Shown here piece after piece: positions 1-6,714 of a DNA stretch of 35,974 nt (its first letter is position 1; every line of letters starts with the position of its first letter). Source of the stretch: Acidobacteriota bacterium (GTDB lineage: Bacteria > Acidobacteriota > Vicinamibacteria > Vicinamibacterales > CAVVIG01); assembly GCA_023265175.1 (NCBI GenBank), contig JAHFUI010000026.1, positions 1 to 35,974 on the forward strand. The letters run 5' to 3'. A model generated the notes under the pieces. The model made no database searches. It had not been told where the DNA came from and saw nothing but the letters and a program-made list of their open reading frames with translations. The translations under genes and the position numbers were made by a program.

Positions 1-325
1 GATTCTCCCAGCCACCGCCGTGATTCCAGACGTCGACCAGATAAAGCCGTGCCGGAAACGTCTTGATGCCCCACGTGAGGAAGCTCGTCAGCACTTTCGG
101 ATCGCCGCAGTTGACGCCCTTCATCTGCTGCAGCACCTTCAGCTTCTTCTTCTCCACGCGGTATCTCGTCGTCTCGTTCGCCTCGGTGTCGAACTGGACG
201 ATGACGTTCACATCGTCGCTGGAGCCGATCTGCTTCATCTCGGCAAGATCGTCGCTGCCGGCGCCTTGCAGGTTGTTGTCGCCCGCCATGTGGACGAGCC
301 ATGTCCACTGTGCTGTCGCGCTCAC
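1..325 (-). CDS. Clostripain-family (C11) cysteine peptidase, N-terminal part
   Basis: The reverse strand reads MSATAQWTWLVHMAGDNNL from a GTG at 323-325, then SDDLAEMKQIG, VNVIVQFDT and, near the window edge, VDVWNHGGGW. The W-x-hydrophobic-hydrophobic-x-MAGDNNL start and the NHGGGW segment, which holds the catalytic-dyad histidine, are typical of clostripain-related peptidases (family C11), which cleave after basic residues. The catalytic cysteine region would lie beyond the window, so activity cannot be judged. No signal peptide is visible, which suggests a cytoplasmic form. The GTG overlaps the stop of the upstream stub as GTGA, which points to translational coupling. The gene is cut off by the window start. 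Confidence 0.8.
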   Translation of the reverse strand, partial: MSATAQWTWLVHMAGDNNLQGAGSDDLAEMKQIGSSDDVNVIVQFDTEANETTRYRVEKKKLKVLQQMKGVNCGDPKVLTSFLTWGIKTFPARLYLVDVWNHGGGWEN

Positions 326-543
326 GCCGGAAGCTGGGCGAGCGCCTTGCCGTACACGACGCCGTTCTGCGACTCGTACTCGAACAGGTCGCCGTACTTC
401 AGGAACTGGCAGTCGACGGTCAGGTTCGGCTGCCAGCGCTTGAGGTTCTGCGTGATCGCCGCCGTCCACGCCGGCTTGAGCGTCGCGTCCTGATCTCCGT
501 GGCCGACCCCGTGCACGCACAACACTGAAAACGTCGCGGGCAT
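322..543 (-). CDS. Truncated alpha/beta-hydrolase N-terminal stub
   Basis: A 73-codon frame starts MPATFSVLCVHGVGHGDQD. The strand followed by HGVGHGD looks like the first beta strand and oxyanion turn of a lipase-like alpha/beta hydrolase, followed by W..AI..NL and YGDLFEYE, also seen near the start of such proteins. Such enzymes are normally 250 residues or more; this one stops after about 73, before any nucleophile elbow (G-x-S-x-G) or catalytic Asp/His, so it cannot be an active hydrolase. The start is well supported by AGGAGG at 548-553, four bases from the ATG. The stop overlaps the GTG of the peptidase gene. It may be a deletion remnant that now acts as a leader for the peptidase. Family assignment is tentative. 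Confidence 0.5.
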   Translation of the reverse strand: MPATFSVLCVHGVGHGDQDATLKPAWTAAITQNLKRWQPNLTVDCQFLKYGDLFEYESQNGVVYGKALAQLPA

Positions 544-547
544 GACG

Positions 548-553
548 CCTCCT
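548..553 (-). promoter_or_regulatory. Strong Shine-Dalgarno site AGGAGG for the hydrolase stub
   Basis: On the reverse strand a perfect AGGAGG lies four bases before the ATG at 541-543. It fixes the start of the short stub and suggests the stub is translated even though the rest of the hydrolase is missing. Most genes in this window lack so clear a site. Confidence 0.7.
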
Positions 554-621
554 GACTCATAAGGCACTAGCACGGGCGGCATCAGGGAAAGATGACGCGC
601 CGTGAAGAGTGTGAAAGGGGA

Positions 622-1584
622 ATGCGTCGCCGGCAACGTGCACCGAGCGTAGAATCATATTCATTGCAGGACGCACTGAAAGTCACGCTCGATCGGCTGT
701 ACGGCGAGTTCAACTATCCCGACTCGGCAACCGATCCGATTCAAATCGTCAGGCGGTACGAGCGGGCGGCCGATCGCGAAGTCGTCGCCCTGTGCGCGGC
801 GTCGCTGGCCTTCGGTCGCGTCGCCAGCGTGCTGCAGTCGATCGAGCGGTTGCTCTCAATCATCGGCGACCAACCGGCCGCCTACGTCCGGAGCTTCGCC
901 CCCTCTCGACAGAAGCCGGCGTTCGCCCACCTCGTTCACCGCTGGATCAATGGACCCGACCTCGTCGCGCTGCTGTGGATCATCAAGCAGATGCTCGACC
1001 GATCGGGATCGATCGAAGGATTCTTTCTGGACGGCTACGATCCGTCCGCGCCCGACATCACTGGCGCGCTCGACAGCTTTTCGGCCCGGGCGCTCGCGCT
1101 CGATCTCACCGCCGTGTACGGTCCGCCTGAAGGCGGACACTACCAGCGAAACGGCGTGCCCCGCCGGCCGGCTGTCTGTTACTTCTTTCCGCGACCGTCG
1201 GCCGGGAGCGGGTGCAAACGGCTGAATCTATTTCTACGCTGGATGGTGCGTCGGGACGCACTTGATCTGGGAGTGTGGTCGCGTGTCGCTCCCGCGCAGC
1301 TCGTCGTCCCGCTGGACACGCACGTGATCCGGGTCGGCCGGTGCCTGCGGCTGACTCGCTACACGAGTCCGGGCTGGGCGATGGCGCGCGACATCACGTC
1401 GGCGCTCCGCCGGCTCGATCCGGATGATCCGGTGAAGTACGACTTCTCGCTCTGCCATCTCGGGATAATGAACGCGTGCGGTTTCAATCGCTCGCAGGCT
1501 GACGCGCGATGTCCGCTGCGTGGGGCGTGCCGGCCACGCGCGCGTAGACGGCCGCGGTCTCGGCGACCATCCGCTCGACCGTAA
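622..1584 (+). CDS. TIGR02757-family protein (DUF2400)
   Basis: The protein matches the uncharacterised TIGR02757/DUF2400 family: an N-terminal L..LY.EFN......DPIQ segment, DREVVALCAASLAFGRV, then CYFFPRPSAGSGCKRLNLFLRWMVR, D.GVW, LVVPLDTHV and a C-terminal Cys cluster (CGFNRSQADARCPLRGAC). The PLDTH and Cys-cluster layout recalls HhH-GPD DNA glycosylases, but a function is not established. About residues 167-175 (GPPEGGHYQ) come from a REP-like hairpin at 1121-1144 inserted just before the CYFFP motif. The natural end seems to be near CRP at about 1540; the remaining Arg-rich tail is antisense to the glycosyltransferase 3' end. The start is uncertain: ATG at 622 was chosen, ATG 592 is possible, and a TTG at 664 lies 8 bases after a TAGAAT box and matches the conserved start better. 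Confidence 0.8.
   Translation: MRRRQRAPSVESYSLQDALKVTLDRLYGEFNYPDSATDPIQIVRRYERAADREVVALCAASLAFGRVASVLQSIERLLSIIGDQPAAYVRSFAPSRQKPAFAHLVHRWINGPDLVALLWIIKQMLDRSGSIEGFFLDGYDPSAPDITGALDSFSARALALDLTAVYGPPEGGHYQRNGVPRRPAVCYFFPRPSAGSGCKRLNLFLRWMVRRDALDLGVWSRVAPAQLVVPLDTHVIRVGRCLRLTRYTSPGWAMARDITSALRRLDPDDPVKYDFSLCHLGIMNACGFNRSQADARCPLRGACRPRARRRPRSRRPSARP
1121..1144 (+). repeat. REP-like hairpin inside the TIGR02757 gene
   Basis: GTCCGCCT-GA-AGGCGGAC followed by ACTACC. On the other strand this reads GGTAGT then an 8-bp hairpin, so a GTAG tetranucleotide stands at the foot of the stem as in REP elements handled by RAYT/TnpA-REP transposases. The stem differs from the copies in hemC and nuoL (GTCCGGCT/AGCCGGAC) by a matched C/G swap on both arms. 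It is read in frame. Confidence 0.75.
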
Positions 1585-2614
1585 AGCGTTCGGTCACGCG
1601 AACCAGTCCGGCCCTGCCCATCCGCTCCCTCAATCCGTCGTCTTTCAGCAGCCGTACGATTTCACGCGCCATCGCGCCGTGATCGCGCGGGTCCACGAGC
1701 ACGCCGGTACGCCCATCGTCCACGATCTCGGGGATGCCGCCCGCCCGGGTCGCCACGATCGCCCGCGAGCAGGCCATCGCGTCGAGCAGCGACGTGCCGA
1801 GCCCTTCGGTCACCGAGCTCATCGCGAAGAGGTCGAACCCCTTCATGCAGCCGAGGACATCGGTTCTGAAGCCGGGCAGCAGCACGTGTTTCTCGAGGTG
1901 GTAGTCGCGCACCTGCCGCTCGAGCGGCTCGCGCAGGTCGCCTTCACCCAGAATGACGAACCGCGCGTCAGGCAGCTCCTGGACGACGAGGTGCGCGGCT
2001 TCGATGAGATGACGCTGGCCCTTATGGGGCACGAGCGCCGCGACGTTGCCGACGACCGGCGCGTGATGGGGCAGCCAGAACGTCTCGTGGACGTTCACCG
2101 CGGGAGCCGCGAGCACGTGTTCCACGTCGATGCCCTCGTGAACCGTCACGGTTCGGTCCGCCGGGACGCCGTCCGCCAGGAGCATCCGTCGAATGGCTTC
2201 CGACGCCGCGATGAAGCAGTCGACCTGCCGATGCTTCCAACGGGAAAACGAGTTCTGTCTCAGATGAAAGTCGACCCGCCTCGCCGCGACGAGCGCGGGC
2301 GCTGGCGTTGGTGATCCGAGCGACAGCGCGAGCGACGCCATTGCGGTCGCGTGTGCGTCGTGCGCGTGGACGATGTCGGGCTTCAGCCGCTTGACGACGC
2401 GCGAGAGCCGCCAGGCGGCGGCAAGGTCCACCTCCGTGCGCGCCGCAATCGGGATGAGCTCGAGCCCTTCGGACGCGCGCCTCCGCAGCATGCCGTCCGG
2501 ATGCGCGACGAGTGCCGCCCTGTGCCCGATCGCGCGCAGTCCGTTCACCGTCAGCAGCACCTGATTCTGTCCGCCGCGCCACGTCCGCGCTGTGTCGATA
2601 TGGAGAGAGAACAT
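1484..2614 (-). CDS. Glycosyltransferase family 4 (GT-B fold)
   Basis: 376 residues with the GT4 layout. The N-terminal domain has the glycine loop WRGGQNQVLL and DIVHAHDAHA, where the acceptor usually binds. The C-terminal Rossmann domain begins at VVGNVAALVPHKGQ, then ARFVILGEGDLR, HVLLPGFRTDV and SSVTEGLGTSLLDAMA, the E-x7-D/E nucleotide-sugar motif, followed by GGIPEIVDDGRTGVLV. The enzyme should transfer a sugar from a nucleotide-sugar to an envelope glycan; donor and acceptor cannot be told. It lies 41 bp downstream of a GT2 gene on the same strand and probably shares its transcript, pointing to a lipopolysaccharide or surface-polysaccharide task. Its last ~100 bp overlap the 3' end of the converging TIGR02757 gene. 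No good Shine-Dalgarno site is seen before the ATG. Confidence 0.88.
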   Translation of the reverse strand: MFSLHIDTARTWRGGQNQVLLTVNGLRAIGHRAALVAHPDGMLRRRASEGLELIPIAARTEVDLAAAWRLSRVVKRLKPDIVHAHDAHATAMASLALSLGSPTPAPALVAARRVDFHLRQNSFSRWKHRQVDCFIAASEAIRRMLLADGVPADRTVTVHEGIDVEHVLAAPAVNVHETFWLPHHAPVVGNVAALVPHKGQRHLIEAAHLVVQELPDARFVILGEGDLREPLERQVRDYHLEKHVLLPGFRTDVLGCMKGFDLFAMSSVTEGLGTSLLDAMACSRAIVATRAGGIPEIVDDGRTGVLVDPRDHGAMAREIVRLLKDDGLRERMGRAGLVRVTERFTVERMVAETAAVYARVAGTPHAADIARQPASD

Positions 2615-2625
2615 GAGGCCAGCGC

Positions 2626-2697
2626 TTTGTCACGAAAGCACGAAGCTCACGAAGATCATAGAGGTTGCTTCGTGTTCTTCGGGGCTTCGTGATGAAC
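2626..2697. repeat. Inverted tandem-repeat hairpin, unit about CACGAAGCT
   Basis: The first arm has three degenerate copies of a CACGAAGnT-type unit (8-9 bases). The second arm from about 2665 carries the complementary CTTCGTG copies. It separates the two glycosyltransferase genes, and its second arm encodes the last residues of the GT2 protein (HHEAPKNTKQPL). Confidence 0.7.
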
Positions 2698-3447
2698 AGG
2701 CGACTCGATTGCGAGCTCCGATAGTTTGGCGAACTTGAGGAACACGTAGTACGCATTCATCGCCGAGATGATGAGACCTGGAACGCCGTCCCGAATTCCG
2801 CCGCGAGCCACGTAATTTCTGAGAAACGCGAGCGGCGGATGGACGGCCAGATCGACGAAGCCCGCGCGCCGGCCGGTCTCGTGCATCTGGCGCGCCGCGT
2901 AGGTCGTGTAGCGGTCGATCGTTTCCAGATGGTCCGCGATGTCACGGTAGGCGAAATGCTGAAGCTCGCCGCGGAGCCCTCCGACCGGTCCGCGCACGGA
3001 CATCGCTTCGTGCACGTACCGGCCGGTCCACTGGGCGGCGCGCCGATCGTAGAGCCGCAGCTGGTAGTCGGGATACCAATCGGTCGTCCGAATCCATCGC
3101 CCCAGATGCCAGGTCACCCGCGGCATGCGGTAGCCGCTGCACGAAGGCGCATCCCGCAGGGTCGCCTGGATCTCGCCGGCCAAGCCGGGCGTGACTCGCT
3201 CGTCGGCGTCGAGCGACAGGATCCAGTTGTGGCTGGCGAGGGAGGCCGCGTAATTCTTCTGCGTGACGTAGCCGGGCCACTCACGCACGATCACGCGATC
3301 GGTGTGCTGTCGCGCGATGGCGACCGTGTCGTCGGTGCTTATCGAATCGACGACGATGAGCTCGTCGGCCCAGGCGACCGACTTCAGCGCCTCACCGATA
3401 TCCGACGCTTCGTTCCTGGTGATGACCGTGACCGAAAGCTTCGGCAC
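2656..3447 (-). CDS. Glycosyltransferase family 2 (WaaE/KdtX-like)
   Basis: From a GTG at 3445-3447 the protein starts MPKLSVTVITRNEASDIGEALKSV, the family 2 GT-A start, followed by ADELIVVDSISTDDTVAIA and ILSLDADERVTP, which carries the DxD-type metal and nucleotide-sugar motif. The centre has WYPDYQLRLYDRR and VHEAM, and the C-terminus a hydrophobic stretch (PPLAFLRNYV, LIISAMNAYYVFLKF). This layout resembles the WaaE/KdtX lipopolysaccharide-core glucosyltransferase group. The reading frame extends far upstream of the GTG, but that part has no family similarity. A TACACT box seven bases before the GTG suggests a very short leader. The last dozen residues are encoded by a repeat arm. It is likely co-transcribed with the GT4 gene. 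Confidence 0.85.
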   Translation of the reverse strand: MPKLSVTVITRNEASDIGEALKSVAWADELIVVDSISTDDTVAIARQHTDRVIVREWPGYVTQKNYAASLASHNWILSLDADERVTPGLAGEIQATLRDAPSCSGYRMPRVTWHLGRWIRTTDWYPDYQLRLYDRRAAQWTGRYVHEAMSVRGPVGGLRGELQHFAYRDIADHLETIDRYTTYAARQMHETGRRAGFVDLAVHPPLAFLRNYVARGGIRDGVPGLIISAMNAYYVFLKFAKLSELAIESPVHHEAPKNTKQPL

Positions 3448-3556
3448 GCGGTGGAGTGTAGCACTCAGGTCTGGCAGGGCAGGTGGGTCGGGTGGGTCAT
3501 GCGACCTACTGCCGCACGAGAGCCGGCGGCATCCGGTTTGGCCCCCGCGCGAAATG

Positions 3557-3562
3557 TATACT
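3557..3562 (+). promoter_or_regulatory. Candidate -10 box TATACT before pyrE
   Basis: TATACT ends 11 bases before the pyrE ATG, so transcription would start only a few bases upstream of it. No convincing -35 hexamer is visible, so this is a weak assignment. The 126 bp between the divergent glycosyltransferase and pyrE starts hold no other signal I recognise. Confidence 0.4.
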
Positions 3563-3573
3563 ACGCGCCAACC

Positions 3574-4152
3574 ATGAATCGCGAGGCCGTCATCAATCTC
3601 TTTCGACAATCCGGCGCGCTGCTCGACGGGCATTTTCGGCTGACGTCCGGGTTGCACAGTCCGGGCTATCTGCAGTGCGCCCTCGTGCTGCAGCATCCTG
3701 GCCACGCGGAGACGCTCGGACGCGCCGTCGCCGAACGCTCCCGCGATCGACAGCCCACCGTCGTCTTATCGCCGGCGCTTGGCGGCGTGGTCATCGGCCA
3801 CGAGGTGGGGCGCGCGCTGGGCGTGCGCGCGATCTTCGCCGAGCGGCAGAACGGTGCGCTCACCCTGCGTCGCGGGTTTTCGATCACGGGGGCCGACCGC
3901 GTGCTCGTGATCGAAGACGTGATGACAACCGGCGGGTCGACGCGGGAGACGATGGACGTCGCGCGAGCGGCGGGAGGGCGGGTCGTCGGCGCGGCCTCGA
4001 TCGTCGATCGCAGCGGCGGCAGCGTCCGCTTCGACGTGCCGTTCCAGGCGCTCCTCGAGATCGCGCTGCCCACCTACCGGGCCGACGCATGTCCCCTGTG
4101 CGCTCAGGGTTTGCCGGTCGCGAAGCCCGGCTCACGGCCAACGGCTGTTTGA
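3574..4152 (+). CDS. pyrE: Orotate phosphoribosyltransferase
   Basis: 192 residues. PyrE converts orotate and PRPP to orotidine 5'-monophosphate, the fifth step of pyrimidine synthesis. The start MNREAVINLFRQSGALLDGHFRLTSGLHS fits the family, FAERQNGALTLRRGF is the catalytic-loop region, and VLVIEDVMTTGGST (about residues 109-122) is the PRPP-binding motif. The C-terminus DACPLCAQGLPVAKPGSR is a feature of the thermophile-type PyrE subfamily (TIGR01367-like), with two cysteines that could bind metal. The ATG lies 11 bases after a TATACT box and has no clear Shine-Dalgarno site. It is followed by a repeat hairpin and then truA on the same strand. Confidence 0.95.
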   Translation: MNREAVINLFRQSGALLDGHFRLTSGLHSPGYLQCALVLQHPGHAETLGRAVAERSRDRQPTVVLSPALGGVVIGHEVGRALGVRAIFAERQNGALTLRRGFSITGADRVLVIEDVMTTGGSTRETMDVARAAGGRVVGAASIVDRSGGSVRFDVPFQALLEIALPTYRADACPLCAQGLPVAKPGSRPTAV

Positions 4153-4161
4153 TCCGCCGAT

Positions 4162-4215
4162 CAACCACAAAGGACACCATGGACACAAAGGTAAAGTCCG
4201 TTGTGTTGATTCAGC
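4162..4215. repeat. Tandem 9-mer array (CACAAAGGA type) between pyrE and truA
   Basis: Three units, CACAAAGGA, CACCATGGA, CACAAAGG, are followed by a short, poorly matched return arm (TTGTGTTGATT). It belongs to the same family as the arrays at 10540, 20061 and 31564. Confidence 0.6.
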
Positions 4216-4230
4216 GCTGATGGCGCGCTG

Positions 4231-5040
4231 ATGGGCAGCTACAAGATCACGCTCGCCTACGACGGCACTGATTTCGTCGGATGGCAGCGTCAGACCTCGG
4301 GCGTGTCGATCCAAGGTTTGCTCGAAGACGTCCTCGCACGACTCGATCAGCGACAGGTCAACGTCGCCGGCGCGGGACGCACGGATGCGGGAGTCCACGC
4401 GCTCGGACAGGTCGCGAGCTTCTCGCTTGAGCGATCCATCGGCTGTGACGCGCTCGTTCGCTCGCTGAATTCGACTCTGCCCGAGAGCGTCCGCGTGGTG
4501 ACCGCCGACGTGGTGCCAGACGCGTTCCACGCGCGGTTTGGCGCGAGTCGGAAGACATATCGCTATCGCATCTGGAACGCGCCGGTGCTCAGTCCGTTCG
4601 AACGCGCGTTTGCGTGGCACGTGTTCGATTCGCTCGATCGCCACGCGATGACCGCGGCCGCGAGTCTCATCGAGGGCCGTCATGACTTCGCGGCATTCAA
4701 AGCCGCCAGCGGCACCACACGCTCGACCGAACGCGAGGTGTTTTCGTCCAGCATCACGGCCGGATCTGAAGGTCCGCACGACAGGTGTCGTGAAGGCCTT
4801 GAGGCTCGCCAGCCGGCGCTGATCAGCTACGAAATCTCGGGCGACGGGTTCCTGCGCCACATGGTGCGCAACATCGCCGGCACGCTTGTCGAGATCGGCC
4901 GCGGGCACCGGCCGATCGAGTGGATGAGGGAGGTCCTGGCCGGACGCGATCGCACGCTCGCTGGACCGACGGCGCCGTCGCATGGATTGGTGCTCGTCGC
5001 GGTCGAATACCACGACAGCTTGCTTGCGGGTGGGCGCTGA
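4231..5040 (+). CDS. truA: tRNA pseudouridine(38-40) synthase
   Basis: 269 residues. TruA isomerises uridines 38-40 in the anticodon stem-loop of tRNAs. Visible motifs: ITLAYDGTDFVGWQRQ at the N-terminus, GAGRTDAGVHALGQVA with the catalytic Asp52, FHARFGASRKTYRYRIWN, GRHDFAAFKA, and the C-terminal GDGFLRHMVRNIAGTLVEIGRG. An extra segment of about 17 residues (GSEGPHDRCREGLEARQ) lies between the REVFSSSI strand and the ISYEISGDGF strand and is encoded by DNA with a perfect palindrome (4777-4792), which suggests inserted repeat DNA. The start lacks a Shine-Dalgarno site and follows a repeat array. Confidence 0.95.
   Translation: MGSYKITLAYDGTDFVGWQRQTSGVSIQGLLEDVLARLDQRQVNVAGAGRTDAGVHALGQVASFSLERSIGCDALVRSLNSTLPESVRVVTADVVPDAFHARFGASRKTYRYRIWNAPVLSPFERAFAWHVFDSLDRHAMTAAASLIEGRHDFAAFKAASGTTRSTEREVFSSSITAGSEGPHDRCREGLEARQPALISYEISGDGFLRHMVRNIAGTLVEIGRGHRPIEWMREVLAGRDRTLAGPTAPSHGLVLVAVEYHDSLLAGGR
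4777..4792. repeat. Perfect palindrome inside truA
   Basis: CACGACA-GG-TGTCGTG lies in the part of truA that encodes the extra loop. It differs in sequence from the GTAG-footed REP hairpins elsewhere in the window and looks like a separate small inserted element. Confidence 0.5.
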
Positions 5041-5053
5041 AACCTTTTACAAT
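5024..5053 (+). promoter_or_regulatory. Candidate promoter for uppS-cdsA-dxr-rseP
   Basis: TTGCGG (5024-5029) and TACAAT (5048-5053) are 18 bases apart, a reasonable sigma-70-type match. The -35 box is inside the end of truA. The start point would be near 5060, giving a leader of about 60 bases. The leader holds two direct copies of GGCTAAAGG; the second supplies the AAAGGA ribosome site (5106-5111) before the uppS ATG. Confidence 0.5.
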
Positions 5054-5118
5054 CTAACCGGGCTTGCGCGCAGATCTCACTGTGCAAGCATGGCTAAAGG
5101 CGGCTAAAGGACGCGTGC

Positions 5119-5910
5119 ATGTCGCTTGACCGGCTCCTGACCTGGATTCCGCCAGGATCGCCCGACGAAACGCTGGCGCGGCAAGTTGATTTCGAGCGGC
5201 TGCCGGTCCACGTGGCGATCATCATGGACGGCAACGGACGATGGGCCGCCCAGCGTCATCTGCCGCGCATCGAGGGCCACCGCGCCGGCATCGACTCGGT
5301 CCGCGACGTCGTCGAATCATCAGCGCGCGTCGGCATCGACGTGCTCACGCTGTACGCGTTTTCGGTCGAGAACTGGAAGCGTCCGCGCACCGAAGTCAAC
5401 ACGTTGATGACGCTGCTGAAGCGGTACCTGCGCCTCGAGCTCGACACGCTGCTCAAGAACAACATCAGATTTCGCGTCATCGGGCGGTCCGAGGAGCTGT
5501 CGCCCGACGTGCGCCACGAGCTTGACATTGGCATCCGCCAGACGGCCAACAACACCGGGATGCAGTTCAACATCGCGCTCAACTACGGCGGTCGCGCCGA
5601 GATCGTCGATGCCGCGCGCCGCGCGATCGCGGCCGGCATCCCGGCGGACGAGCTCGACGAGCACCGATTCGGCGACTTTCTCTACACCGCGGGTCAACCC
5701 GATCCCGACCTGTTGATTCGCACGAGCGGCGAGATGCGGGTGAGCAATTTTCTGCTGTGGCAGATTGCGTACTCGGAAATCTGGGTCACCGAGACGCTGT
5801 GGCCGGACTTTCGATGCCGGCATCTGCTCGAAGCCATCCTCGCGTACCAGAAACGCGATCGCCGATACGGCGGCATCCATACCGCTCCAGTCGCGCTCGG
5901 CGTCGAGTGA
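5119..5910 (+). CDS. uppS: Isoprenyl (undecaprenyl) diphosphate synthase
   Basis: 263 residues. UppS condenses isopentenyl diphosphate units onto farnesyl diphosphate in cis, giving the C55 lipid carrier for peptidoglycan and surface glycans. HVAIIMDGNGRWA holds the catalytic Asp37 and the diphosphate loop; TLYAFSVENWKRP, FNIALNYGGRAEIVDA and the C-terminal DLLIRTSGEMRVSNFLLWQIAYSE segment with TLWPDF are classic cis-prenyltransferase motifs. An N-terminal extension of about 28 residues precedes the core. The stop overlaps the GTG start of cdsA by four bases, so the two genes are translationally coupled. Downstream dxr supplies the isoprenoid precursors it uses. Confidence 0.97.
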   Translation: MSLDRLLTWIPPGSPDETLARQVDFERLPVHVAIIMDGNGRWAAQRHLPRIEGHRAGIDSVRDVVESSARVGIDVLTLYAFSVENWKRPRTEVNTLMTLLKRYLRLELDTLLKNNIRFRVIGRSEELSPDVRHELDIGIRQTANNTGMQFNIALNYGGRAEIVDAARRAIAAGIPADELDEHRFGDFLYTAGQPDPDLLIRTSGEMRVSNFLLWQIAYSEIWVTETLWPDFRCRHLLEAILAYQKRDRRYGGIHTAPVALGVE

Positions 5911-6704
5911 TCCGCGTCCTCAGCGGCGCGGTGCTCATCGTCCTCGCCGTTGCGGTGGTGTGGTTTGCTCCGCTGGCGCTCGTCGAGGTGGTCGCGTTCG
6001 CCGTGCTGTTCGCGGCGACCGAAGAGCTCCTCGCGCTCTTCGCCGCGAGCGGCGTACGCGTCCCGCATTGGCCGGCCGCCGGCGGCGCGCTGGTGACGCT
6101 CGCGACGTTCACTCAAATCATCAGCGCCCGCGATTCAGCCGACGTCATCCTGATGGGTGAGCTGATTGTGATGGCGATCGTCGTGTTGATCACATGGCGC
6201 GCCGGCTCCGACGCGCTCGCCACCGTCTCGGCCTCGCTGTTTCCGTCAATCTACCTGGCGATCCCGATCGGCGCGATTGTGGCGATTCGCGAGAGCGCCG
6301 GCCCCGCGCCGCTGTTCCTGCTCATGCTCACCGTGATTGTGAGCGACACGGCTCAGTACTACACGGGACGCCTGGCCGGCCGGCGCTTGCTGGCGCCGAC
6401 GATCAGTCCCAAGAAGACGGTCGAGGGAGCCGTCGGCGGGCTCGTGTTCGGCACGGCGTTGTTCGCGTCCCTCGGTGGATGGTGGCTGCCGATCGTGCCG
6501 GCGATCGAGCGGGTCGGCCTGGGGGCCGGCATCGTCGTGGCCGGGATCGCCGGCGACCTGTTCGAATCGATGCTCAAGCGCAGCGCGGGCGTGAAAGACA
6601 GCTCGGCGATCATTCCGGGACACGGCGGCGTCCTCGATCGCATCGACGCGCTGCTCTTCGCGGCGCCGTTTTACTATTGCGTCGGCCGTTTCATCAGGCT
6701 GTAA
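5907..6704 (+). CDS. cdsA: Phosphatidate cytidylyltransferase
   Basis: About 265 residues from a GTG (5907-5909) overlapping the uppS stop as GTGA. CdsA activates phosphatidic acid with CTP to CDP-diacylglycerol, the branch point of phospholipid synthesis, in the inner membrane. The N-terminal two-thirds is a run of hydrophobic helices (IRVLSGAVLIVLAVAVVW, then ALVEVVAFAVLFAATEELLALFA and others). The family signature lies near the end: SPKKTVEGAVGGL, AGIAGDLFESMLKR and KDSSAIIPGHGGVLDRIDAL, with the Asp/Glu metal ligands. The frame is open upstream, but only the GTG start fits the family and the operon spacing. Confidence 0.95.
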   Translation: MIRVLSGAVLIVLAVAVVWFAPLALVEVVAFAVLFAATEELLALFAASGVRVPHWPAAGGALVTLATFTQIISARDSADVILMGELIVMAIVVLITWRAGSDALATVSASLFPSIYLAIPIGAIVAIRESAGPAPLFLLMLTVIVSDTAQYYTGRLAGRRLLAPTISPKKTVEGAVGGLVFGTALFASLGGWWLPIVPAIERVGLGAGIVVAGIAGDLFESMLKRSAGVKDSSAIIPGHGGVLDRIDALLFAAPFYYCVGRFIRL

Positions 6705-6714
6705 GCAGGCAGTG

